Source: Mercurialis annua | Taxonomy: Eukaryota > Streptophyta > Magnoliopsida > Malpighiales > Euphorbiaceae | Length of the DNA: 64,000 nucleotides | Direction: 5' to 3' | NCBI RefSeq assembly: GCF_937616625.2 | Contig: NC_065571.1 | Span: 52,375,651 to 52,439,650, forward strand | Part shown: piece after piece, positions 10,688-21,150 of the stretch | Position numbering within the stretch: position 1 is the stretch's first letter | Layout of the letters: each line of letters begins with the position of its first letter | The notes under the pieces: generated by a model | Database searches by the model: none | Seen by the model: only the letters and a program-made list of their open reading frames with translations | What the model was told of the DNA's origin: nothing | Program-made: the position numbers and the translations under genes

Positions 10688-11000
10688 GGCGAGTATTATA
10701 AAAATTCACTAATTTACACGTTTTTTTCAATTTGATCACATTTTTAAAATTTCTCATAAAAATACACTAACTTTCATTTTTTTTCCAAATTCATACACGG
10801 TACTGATGTGTTGCTCATTCATTGGTTAAAAATGACTTACACCTCAGCAAATTATACCAATGAATGAGTATCACGTCAGTGCCGTATATGAATTTGGAAA
10901 AAAAAATGAAAGTTGGTGTATTTTTATGATAATTTTTTAAAAAATGTGATTAAATTAAAAAAATATATAAAGATAAATTTTTATAACATTACCTCTAATT
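10688..11000. mobile_element. Foldback MITE with a half copy at about 11400-11570
   Basis: Left arm words (TTCACTAATTTACACGTTTTT; CACTAACTTTCATTTTTTTTCC; the CATTCATTGGT segment) recur inverted on the right (ACCAATGAATG, then GGAAAAAAAAATGAAAGTTGG). A further copy of the right arm lies at 11405-11570 with the same word order. No clear target duplication was found, so the outer limits are approximate. Confidence 0.55.
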
Positions 11001-11570
11001 TTTAATATTTTAATTGATGGTGCATTAAGTAAATAGTTTATATCTTTTCCTATATTTCTTAAAATTGAATTTGTCGGGTTTGCTCCACTGAACCAGTTAA
11101 TCTTTTAATACAACCTTTATATGTATTTTAAAAAAAATGGAATCATTTGGATATGAAATTTACATAATCAATGGATTTATATAAAATTCATTGTTTGATT
11201 AGATAAAAAATTATAGAAATCCACTATACTCCACGATCTAATTTGATTTCTACCTCCTAAGTGAAAAAATTGGAATTCATTATTTTTATTATTTTGTAAT
11301 ATGTGATGGATTTTTTAAAATTTTAATATTACAAAGAGGCCTATCCATCTAAAATATCAAATTTATGTGTATATCCATCTAAAATAGTATCAAATTTTGT
11401 GTAATTTGTTGAGGTAAATGTCATTTTTAACCAATGAATGTCACGTCAACAATGTGTATGGATTTGAAAAAAATAAAAGTTGATGTATTTTTATGACAAG
11501 TTTCAAAAGACGTTATTAAATTGAAAAAACGTGTAAAGTTAGTGAATTTTTATCACATTAACCCTTGAGC

Positions 11571-12460
11571 ATACTATGTCTTTTCTGTAGCAAAAATGAA
11601 CCAAAAAATATTTATTGCCAGTTTTTCATTCTCGTTAGTCATTGCTTGTCAAGACGTCGTCGAATTGAGAATAATATGGCACAATTCAACCCATATTCAG
11701 TTCGAACCAAAAGAAACCCGACCTAGGTCTAACCCAAACTTTCGTGTAAATTAAACGCAACGTTTTGAATCAGTTACTCATAAAACATAGCGGTTCAATT
11801 TGGGTCTTCATTCATCTTCTTTAAACTTATCGTGAAAATAGAGAAGACCTAATAAAGAAAAATACCCCATATGGGTCGAGCAAATCTTCTATCAAATTGA
11901 AAAAAGAATATACCGAAGTACCCCGTCCAACAGAACTTTGTTCATCGTTGTGTTAATTTTACGGGGTTTACGTCTAATTTTGTTTACTTTCGATTAATTT
12001 TTATTGCTTGTATCTTGGGTTGTTGTTTATTAATTAGTAGTTCAAAATTTAAAAGATCATAGAGTTGTTCTTGTTATATGACTTTCATCATTTTTACTTT
12101 AATCTTTATCGATAGATTATAACTTAAGGAAAAAAACATTAAGTCCTACATGAATAGCGCTTACCTAAATTGCTCCAGGTTAGTTTAATTAGAGTTGTCT
12201 TAAATTAGGGATTTATAAATTAAGGTTCTGTAATTTAGGATATTGTGGTATTATATTGTAATATTGTACTATAGAACTAGTTTCAATTTGCTGTAGGCTT
12301 GTGATATTGTACATTTGAGATTCCAACAATGCTTGTGTCTGGACATTTACTGTTTACTTAAATTCGTTGCATGCCTGTAATACTGTATATAGAAACAGCT
12401 TGTGATTTAGTTGTTTGTTTCTTAATTTTCAGAGCTTCTATGGAAGTATGTTTGAAGTTC
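11571..12460. other. Gene-free AT-rich spacer
   Basis: No coding exon, RNA gene or well-bounded repeat is recognisable here. Confidence 0.4.
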
Positions 12461-12746
12461 TTAGAGCATTCACAGTGGTTTTGAGTTTGATATCCATGCC
12501 ACGTCAGTTTTTTATTAAATTCATATTTATTATACACTCTCTATAATAGTTAGATTTTAAAAAATAAACTAATAAGGATCCCATATTTTTATTTATTATA
12601 TTAAATACAATTTAAAAGAATAAAATAAAAAGTAAAAAAGTGGAGTGTGTCCCATTATTGAATGGTTAGTGTATACCAATCGCTTAACAAATATTGAGCA
12701 CTCACGATGGGAGGTGCCCTAAACACTCCCTATTGTGGATGTTCTA
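12461..12746. mobile_element. MITE with AGAGCATTCACAGTGG ends
   Basis: The left end TTAGAGCATTCACAGTGG and, in reverse, the right end TTAGAACATCCACAATAGG are imperfect inverted repeats. 'AGAGCATCCACAATGG' ends mark a very common MITE group of plant genomes. A target duplication could not be fixed. It abuts the broken JAZ copy. Confidence 0.5.
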
Positions 12747-12801
12747 ATGAGCGAGAGGGAACATGTAACATTGAAATATTAGTAAACTGATATACTCATA
12801 C

Positions 12802-13040
12802 CTAAATCAATTAAACGATCAACATTTTTCTTGGACGATTCCAAGTCATCATTGCCCCCGTTAGCAGCAACGTCTGGTTCCTTTTTTTTTCACTTTCATT
12901 TCTTGTAGGATTTAGATTGACTCGCCATATAAAAATTTAATTACTCATAAAAAAATTTGATTTTTGTTTTTGTTGTTGAGACAAAAAAAAATGGAGAATT
13001 TCAGGCCATCAAATAAGAAACTTTTCACTTTCTTTAAACT
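12802..13040 (-). pseudogene. Broken copy of JAZ exon 1 plus 5' leader
   Basis: Positions 12928-12802 align along their length with JAZ exon 1 (8133-8006), including start codon, the segment CCGTTAGCAGCAACG (+ strand) and a conserved GT donor at 12801-12800. It is 127 rather than 128 nt long and meets TGA after ten codons because of a frame change, so it cannot code for a JAZ N-terminus. Similarity continues through the leader to about 13040 (GTTGTTGAGACAAA, GGCCATCAAATAAGA). ZIM and Jas exons are absent nearby. It is a relic of a partial segmental duplication. Confidence 0.78.
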
Positions 13041-13829
13041 TTCTTTTATTGCTTGCTAATCTAGCTATGCACTGTCAACTCAAGCAAGTAGAAAACAACA
13101 AAAACAGATATATTTTGATAAAACGTATTTGCTGAGACCACCATACATTACAAAATACAAATCAGTAAAGTATCACTATTTTTGATTAATTTGGCTTTAT
13201 ATACCAGCTTCGTGAATGCCTACGTATTTGTGAGACCAGCGTATATGGTTATTTTGATTTTTCTGTAAATTTTATCTTATTCACTTATTACTATTACTGT
13301 TAGATGGATTTTCATCACATTCATTCAAAGATCAGATGGACAAAGTAAGCTAAAAACAGAATAACCGTAGCCTTTTCCTATTTTATATGATGGGATCGCC
13401 TGTTTTAAACTAATTCAAAATTTTATTATTTGGATAATTGATTTTAAAAGTGTTAAAACTTTTGTTTTTTTATATAATAATTTGATGATTAAATTTTAAT
13501 TGGTTATTCTTTTCTTTTAATAGTTAGGGGAAAGAAAACGCTTATGGAAAAAATTGAACCCACAATCTTAAAGTTCGTTGGTCAGTGCTTACACCATTTG
13601 AGATACAGCCCATTGGTAAATTTTTGAAATTTTAATTTTCTTTAATTTCTCAAAAAAAAAATTCTCTAATTTAATTACTAAATTTTAATTTTAATATAAA
13701 AAATCCTTTCGATAAAAGATACATACGTATCTTGAAAAAATTATCTTTTTTTACATGAAAATTTTCATTTATTAATATCTTTTGACCTAAAAACTACCTT
13801 CAAAATAAAAGTATGAATACATAATAAAT

Positions 13830-14955
13830 GAACAAAGGATCAATTCACCCCCTCAACTTGGCACGAAATATCAAATGAGTCAATCTCGCGGCTTTTGGTA
13901 CAAACAGAACCAAAACTTGCATTTTCGTATCAAAAAAGCCCTTCAGAGAGTGAGTTTTTAAATTTATTGTAATTGACTTAATTAATCATAATTAATTCTA
14001 ATTCAATTTCTATTTATACCCTTATTAATCAAAAAACACCAATTATAAACTAATTAAGCTAATAAAACTAAAAAAAGCTAATAAAACTCTATTATCCTAA
14101 TTAATCAAAATATTTAATCCCATCACCACTCCGCCCACCGCCCACCTTCTTCCTCGCGCACTCCGGCCGGCCACCACCCATTTTGGAAATCAATTCACCC
14201 CCTCAAGAAAAGATGGTTGTTCATCCTCAAGAGATGAATAGAACTATTCATCCCTTAAGGATGAACATATGATTGTTTATCCTCTGAGGATGAACAGGTT
14301 TGTTCATCCCTTGAGGATAAACGGATCTGTTCATCCCTTGAGGGATGAAAGATCGTTGTTCATCTCTTGAGGATGAACAACGATTTTTTCATCTTCAAAA
14401 AATGAACAGCAAACTGTTCATAGCATAAATAGATCGGTGAAAACGAAGAGATGACGGGGATGAAATTGACTGAACAGAAGCATAATGCGGCGGGGATGAA
14501 ATTGACTGAACGGAAGCAGAAGTCGGCGGGGATGAAGCGAAGGTGTTGATAGGCAAGGAAGAAGAAGGGTGGCGGCTGGGCATTTTTTAATTTTAGGATT
14601 TGAATTTTTGTAGGGTTTAGGGTACAAATTAGAAAAAGGGTAATAACAGTCCCTAATATTTTAATTAAACAAATATTAGTTTTAAAATTTTAAAAAATTA
14701 CAAATTATTATTGAAATTAAAAATAATTGAGTAGCAATTTAAAAAATAAATAAAACATTAAGGGTTTTTTAAAACTTTTTGCCATTTTGTAAGTGGAGAG
14801 TGTAACTCACTCACTAGAGTGCGACTGAAAAATGGATGAGCGGGGGCTTTTTTGATACGAAAACGCAAGTTTTGGGTTTGTTTGTACCAAAAACCGCGAG
14901 AATGACTCATTTGATATTTCGTGCCAAGTTGAGGGGGCGATTTGATCCTTTATTC
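13830..14955. mobile_element. 1.1-kb TIR element, Mutator-like, no transposase
   Basis: Inverted ends of about 110 bp: left begins GAACAAAGGATCAATTCACC, right in reverse begins GAATAAAGGATCAAATCGCC, and the match continues through CAACTTGGCACGAAATATCA and beyond. A perfect 10-bp repeat CATAATAAAT flanks it (13820-13829 and 14956-14965), compatible with the 9-bp TSD of Mutator-like elements. The interior has no transposase. It holds a GC-rich stretch (about 14120-14185), a stem-loop cluster and a roughly 39-bp tandem repeat (14450-14540), possibly captured host sequence (Pack-MULE style). Confidence 0.85.
14217..14405. repeat. Cluster of short palindromes inside the TIR element
   Basis: At least seven variants of TTCATCCCTTGAGGATGAAC and its complement follow one another, each able to form a small hairpin, with short spacers such as AGATCGTTG and CGGATCTG between them. 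The cluster is confined to the transposon interior. Confidence 0.75.
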
Positions 14956-15344
14956 CATAATAAATACTCTATCTGTCCCAAATTGATAGACAGTTTAGGA
15001 CAAATACAAACTTTCAGAAATTGCACTTATTAAGATAAAATGAGTAAATTTATAAACAAATACTAACACACTTACCTTCATTTATTATAATAGCAATTCT
15101 TTGTTTTAGTATCTTTTATGTTATTTTCATTGCATTCACCATAACTAATGAGGGTATATAGAAAAATTAAACATTCAAGTAATAAATTACCGCCTATAAT
15201 TTGGAACAAAAAATGTAAATAATGCCTATCAATTTGGGACAGAATGAGTATAAAACAAGAAAAATAAAAAAATTTGATTCCTATGTAAAAATTTTCAACT
15301 ACCGCTTATATATATGTAGTAACTCTGGTAAATGCTAAAAAAAC

Positions 15345-15780
15345 TGATAGTTTCAATACTTCAAAGGTAGAAGGTATAAAAAAATTCTCGATTTTTTCTT
15401 AAAATTACAAATCAGACCTTTTATTTTTTTGACCATAATTAAGCCCTCATGTTTCTAAAATTGAACAAATTAAACCCTTATTGGTTTAAAATTTAGCAAA
15501 TAAACCCTTTTAATTTACTTTTGGGACAGTTACCCCCTCAAATTATCGGTAAATATTTTAAATATTAAAATTATTTTTGAACTTTTTTCTTATATAATTA
15601 TGGGAGACATATCAGCCATTAACGAGTGTTTATAATGATGTTGGACTAAAGAGATTATTTGTTCTATTTGAAAATAAAAAAAACTTAATTTTATCTAAAA
15701 TAAATAAAAAGGCTGATCTGGTTTTTATAAAAACTACGAGGGCTTTTTTTTTACACCTTTTGCCTACTTCAAACTATTAC
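15345..15780. mobile_element. Candidate foldback MITE upstream of the FYVE gene
   Basis: The left end ACTTCAAAGGTAGAAGGTAT and the right end read in reverse (TTTGAAGTAGGCAAAAGGTG) are imperfectly inverted and both run into poly-A/T. The TSD is unclear, so this is tentative. Confidence 0.35.
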
Positions 15781-15937
15781 CCTCCATTAGGCTGGTGTTC
15801 TATTTCATCGGAGATCTAGAGGCCGAAAGAAGCCTCTATTGTTTTTTGAAACTAAGCCTCTATTGAAATCCATATAACAAGCCGATTCTTTCATACTTTG
15901 TGGGCTTGCCAGATTACATTTTAGCCCACTCTCAAAC

Positions 15938-16182
15938 GTCGTCGTTATAGTATTATTTTTTTTGAGGAAAAACGGCGTCGTTAATCGGGCATGTGAAAAA
16001 CCAAATTTAGAAAAAAGTAAAACAAGACAAATATCTCAAGTGCAGAACTCTCAGCGTTGAAAACTGAAATTGCCCATTCTGTTCTTTAATAACTGTCATA
16101 AATAAAAAAATTCATTCTTCTCAGTATAATCAGACACTACCAGCTGCTGCAACAGCACTTCAATCAGAATCTCCGGCGACAG
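15938..16182 (+). promoter_or_regulatory. FYVE gene promoter/leader with ACGTCGTCGT motifs
   Basis: AAACGTCGTCGTT (about 15937-15949) and AAACGGCGTCGTTAA (about 15969-15983) lie 200-250 bp upstream of the FYVE gene start. Similar AAAACGACGTCGTT words occur near many plant genes. A clear TATA box was not identified. A 5' UTR of about 100 nt is likely but cannot be fixed. Confidence 0.3.
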
Positions 16183-19100
16183 ATGGCGTCTTCGGAACCA
16201 CCGGCTTTCCAGGAGTCAGATCGCTGCGACGTTTGCAAATGCAGCTTCAGCACTTTCCGACGAAGAGTAATTAATATTGTTTTTAGTCAATTTCAGTTTC
16301 ACGAACTCGATCTTTGTTTTGATGTTATAATTTAATTTATGTCGCATCTAATTGTATTGTTTTCGGTTGATCTGAACGGTTCGATTTGTAGCATCATTGT
16401 CGACGATGTGGAAGGACATTGTGTCACGAGCATTCTTCAAATCAAATGGTATATGCATTAATTTTTGTAATGCTAGGCTTAATTTTGTATGATGAACTGT
16501 TTTTTTTTGTTTGTTTCTGTCAGGCTTTACCGCAATTTGGCTTGCTTTCCAGTGTTCGAGTTTGTGCTGAATGTTATAATGATTCTTCTAGGTAAGCTGG
16601 AAATTTTGATTTAAAATTGAGTTGATTGTTATTCTGAATTGTTATTTGCGTTTGTAAACTATAAATTTATCTGTAATGCTTAAACTTGTGTTCGGAAAGT
16701 TGATAGTTGGTGAACTTAATCTGCTCAACTTTTATTAGAAAGGAAAAATGCATCAAATAAATGAAATTTAAGCGAAATCTGATTTTGCAAAATGTTAGTT
16801 CATTCAATTCTCGTAATTGTTTGTTGCAACCAATGTATAAGAGTTATCTGTTTTAATTAAATAAGAAATATATTAGTTGTAATTACAGCTTGATATTTAC
16901 TGAAAGGATTGACTCTATGGCTGTTGTGCTTCTTCCAACAGCGGCACACGCTTAACATGGACTCTACCATATAACACTGGTGGTGAAAATATCATCTCAT
17001 ATTACTTTGCTAGTGCTCCTTTTCTTTGGATTACAATTTGCTCTGAAAGAGCAATTTTGAATGCTTGATTGGATAACTGGAAGAAATACTAAAATTACCT
17101 TTGTATGGCTAGTTTGGTAAATGATGATAAGTGAGGAAAGTAGTTGGAGGATCAGGTTAGGCATGAAGTAACCTTGGTTACAACCTATTGTTTTGGTTTT
17201 CAATTTGCGAGAAATTGGAACTGTTAGTGAACTCTTAAGATTTAGGAATTAGGACGCTTATGTTTAGGATTATGCATTCAGTTCCATCGGAGCTGTTGAA
17301 AAACTATAAAAATGGAATAAAGCAATCTGTCAAAAAATCGGACCAAACCAAACTGAATTTATGATTTGAACCGAACCTAAATATTATAAGTTTGGTTTGG
17401 TAATTCGGTTTGATTTTCTTTTGTATTAAATAATAAATAAATATAATTTAAATTATGATTAATGATTATAATTATACTAACTATATATATATATATGTGT
17501 GTGTGTGTATGTAAATTAAATCTCTATTTTAATGTAAAGTATATCGGTTTGGTTTGATTTATATAGATTTTTAAGTTTAAATATATAAAATATCCCATTT
17601 CATCATTTTTTTTGTGCAATATTATGATAATAGACAATTGGAAATCACTTTTTTGCGTGTTATCTGATATCTTTTAGTAGTAGAGCTGGGGTCTAGCAAA
17701 TAAATTTTTTTGTTTGGACAAAACCATCGTGGGAGTAAGAGGCTCGAGCTTAAGAATTTTGGGTTTCATCAGAAGAGTAGGCACTCAATATTTAACTCCA
17801 GTAATTGCCTTACATCTCAGCAAGCAATGAAGAATGCGGGAGACAATTATAATTGAGGGTCAAACTTCCATATTTTAATTTAAGCTAGATATTGTTCTGT
17901 ACATCATGTGTGGATTCTTATTTTAAAAGAAGACTTATGAATGTTTTTCTTTTCTGTTGCAGTTTCTTGCTATTGATACTTAAGATTTTTATCTTAGAAG
18001 CTCCTTTCTGTAAAGCATGTAAACTATAAAGTTGTAGTTCTATTTATTTTAGAATGTGCTGTTTTTGTTTTTTGTTGGCGGATTTGGCATCATGCTTGGG
18101 CATGTTTCATTCTTTCTCACCTTATTCAGTTTGCAGATCAAGTAATGTCGTTGAAATTCTTTTCCTTTTTGATGCAGATCAGGCCAAGCTAAACCACAGA
18201 CTTCCTCAGATGTAATTTATTCTGTAACAGATGAAGTTTCTAGATTAGATATTGGCGAGGAAACATGTTCAAAAGCTGAATCAGATATACAGAGTAAATC
18301 CACAGCAGGTGTTATCGAGTGCAAATGTGGGATGCCTTTGTGCATATGTGAAGCTCCAGCTCCTCCAGCAGAAGCAGTTCCTATTCAGGTACAAACTCTT
18401 AAATGTTTTTGACTCATCTTTGCAGTTAATGATCACAAACATACCAAGTCTGTTATTTGGCAGATGAAAATGCCTTCTACAGCTATTTCTCAGTCAAATC
18501 CAAAACCAAAGAAGAATGACTCTATTTCTAGGAACAGAGGTTCTACTTCAAACAACAAGCCCAGGTATGTTTCTTATTGATCCTTAATTCTTTCGTCTCC
18601 ATAACATGACTGCCTAAAATGGTTTTCCATGCATTTTTTACCAAAGTAGTTTCTTCATACGTCATGTTTGATATCTAGTTTAAGTATTGAGAATTTGCAG
18701 TTTCACTCTCTCATGTAAGTTCTATTAAACATGTGGTTTCTTTATATGCCATGTTTGACATGTAATTTTTCCCAAACACAGTTTAAAATTTAAACTATGA
18801 GACCACTGTCCTGCCGATCCATATCTAATAGAGTATCTTGTAATTGGTGCCCAATGCTGTCATCGTTTAACTTATGAAATGCAGGTAATTATTAATCTTA
18901 GTGTTTTCTTTACGAGAAGCACATGTCGTTTCTGAAGGTTAAATTTGCGTATAAGAGACATGTATATTAGGCCTACTTCAAACTCTACTTGTCTACTAGT
19001 CAAGTCTGACACTCAAGTTTGGACCTTTTCATTTATATATAATCCCCTAGATTTTTTTATTTATTTTGTATTGCTGCTCTGAACTTTGATTAATGGTTTT

Positions 19101-20572
19101 CCATAGTGCATGCATAAATATCATTACCTTTTTTCTATCATTAGTATGATGCTGAATTACAAAGTTAATGTAGAATTGTGTTTTCTTAAGCTGATTTTCA
19201 TGGATTTCTTGTAAATTTTGCAAAATATGCAGTTCGGTTTTCCATCATGGTCAGATTAGCACTGATGGTAATGAGAGACCGCAGATAGATTATGAAGTCA
19301 ATGGGGAGGTACAATTCATTACAGATTATGATAAGGGTTGTAGTTTTTCCTAAGTATTTAACCTCTCACATATCAATTATTTACTGTGTCATTGCTTACA
19401 ATTTGTTGTGCTCAGGGTTTGAGGGAAGCCATAAAGAATGGTGATACTGCTGCAGTCAAGAAGCTATTGAGTGAGGTATATGCTTTCTTGTATAGAGATT
19501 AATTATGTAAATGGCATTAAACATCATAATTTTTGGCAGGGCGTTGATGCAAACTACCGCGACAGGCAAGGACTGTCGCTGTTGCATTTGGTAAGGACCT
19601 CTCTTTGTTTTTTTTTTTCAGTCTGTTTGTGTACACTGTAAATTTGTGCAGTTTCATCATCATGTAACTGATTAGAGGATTTATTGGGTGTAGGCTGCAT
19701 TATTTAACCGAACTGATATAGTTTTTACCCTCATGGATTCTGGAGCTACTCTGGACTACAAGAATGCACAAGGTAATCTTTCTTGTCCAGATGTAATTCT
19801 AGCCGAACTGTTCTCCGTCATGGCATGTTTGATTAGGGTGGAAGAAACTTTTGTGCGACAGAGTTCGATACTTAAAATATCCAGATAAACTTGAGTCTTT
19901 AAAACTTTGAAGTATGCTTGAAAACCTATCAGGTTGTTTAGAGTGGGAACTGAGTCAACTGACGAAGTGTTCTTGTTTTGCATCATTACATGTAGGGCTG
20001 TACAAAAATCGAATGAAACCGAATAATGAATCAAACCAAATTTGCTGGTTCGGTTTAGTTTGATATTACAAAAAAAAATCAGTTTTCTGTTTGGTTTTGA
20101 ACATCAAATTTTTTAGTTAAGTTTTAGTGAACCTTAACCAAAATAATAGATTTGAACTGAAAATTTTGAAATTATTAATTCCCTTAAAATTGCGGTGTGG
20201 TTTGGTTTTGAAAAGAAAAACAAATTTTTTGTTCAGTTTGAACCGAAAGCGCACCCCTAACTGTAAGCATCTTTATTCCCAACATACCCTGCTCATATAT
20301 GTTACCCTTTTCCCCGAGCCAAAGAAAGGCTAAAAATGAACTTCCTTACCTTTCTAAACAATAAACTCTAGCAAACGATGATACTAGTAGGCAGGCCTTG
20401 GGCAGAGTTGGTTTACACTTTGTGTTTTTGTGAATTTAGTTCTCCATATTCTATTCAACTTTTTTCTTTTCTAGGGGAAACTCCACTGGACTGTGCTCCT
20501 GCAACTTTGCAATACAAGATGAGAAAGAAAATGGAAGAACATGGGCAGCAGGACCCACATACCGCCATTTGA
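16183..20572 (+). CDS. FYVE zinc-finger / ankyrin-repeat protein
   Basis: Ten exons: 16183-16266, 16392-16448, 16524-16591, 18178-18388, 18464-18564, 19233-19308, 19416-19475, 19540-19590, 19694-19772, 20475-20572. They give 294 residues. FYVE domains bind phosphatidylinositol 3-phosphate and direct proteins to endosomes. The domain lies at about 12-66 with RRRHHCRRCG (26-35) and RVC (59-61). Zinc ligands are C15/C18, C31/C34, C39/H42 and C61/C64; the third pair is CxxH, not CxxC, and the usual WxxD start lacks its Trp. A middle Ser-rich linker carries a Cys-rich CKCGMPLCIC. Residues about 200-285 form two ankyrin-type repeats (DANYRDRQGLSLLHLAALFN and the ETPLD segment) ending in a charged tail. 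Such proteins are often labelled VPS27-like, but no GAT, VHS or UIM domain is visible. Endosomal targeting is expected from the family; the exact function is unknown to me. Confidence 0.85.
17330..17570. repeat. GGTTTGG-rich repeat in FYVE gene intron 3
   Basis: Inverted words ACCAAACCAAACTGAATT and TCGGTTTGGTTTGATTTA enclose an AT- and GT-microsatellite (about 17484-17511). It belongs to the dispersed AACCAAAC family. Its limits are not defined by a TSD. Confidence 0.4.
19993..20259. mobile_element. hAT-like foldback element in FYVE gene intron 9
   Basis: Ends TAGGGCTGTAC and, in reverse, TAGGGGTGCGC with a body of GGTTCGGTTTAG/AACCAAAC words. It resembles the element at 885-1362. Flanking 8-mers match poorly, so ends are provisional. 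Confidence 0.45.
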
Positions 20573-20969
20573 GTTCAGATACATCCTCTTCATCTTTACC
20601 CTTGCACATGCATGTTCTAAAGAAAAAAAAAACTTCACATGCAAGCTGTCCATTCCCTTGGAGAAATCAATCTGATTTTGCTTCGTGGGTTGGATTTATG
20701 TAACGCAAATCATTTCTAGTGATGGCACTGAGGATTTTTATGAGATTCCTATAGTGAATCACTTCTTTTAGTGGCTACAAAACCGGACTTTCGTTATATA
20801 TGTGTATGCATATGATCTTTGTTGATATTGGGACTTATGTTTACCCAATTTTGCAATGATTTGTATTGTACATAAAACAAGATAAGATTGAACTTTGCGT
20901 CTTTACGTGTCGAATTTTCTCATAGCAACATCCTTTTGGCCCTTGTCTACCATTTCTCGATGAGCAAAC

Positions 20970-21150
20970 AATCATTGCGGTTTCCGAACTTATGCGTCAG
21001 GATCAATTAACTCATTCAAGGCGGCGATGACCCAATTTGTGGTTATTTGATCTATAATTAGAGAGTCGTAGACCTAATTGATTAAAATAGTTAAAATTTC
21101 AGTTAATTGATCCGGACTCATAAGTTCAGGACTGCAGTGACGCTTTGGTC
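20970..21150. mobile_element. Foldback MITE downstream of the FYVE gene
   Basis: The inverted pair AACTTATGCGTCAGGATCAA (20988-21007) and its reversed partner AACTTATGAGTCCGGATCAA (from 21128 leftward) extends outward through CATTGCGG/CACTGCAG. The centre matches a relic in JAZ intron 1 (7728-7795). Confidence 0.6.

Noticed and set aside
14395..14627. Two minus-strand ORFs with Ser/Pro repeats inside the TIR element
   Set aside because: They read through the 39-bp tandem repeat in different frames; no conserved domain or splice context.
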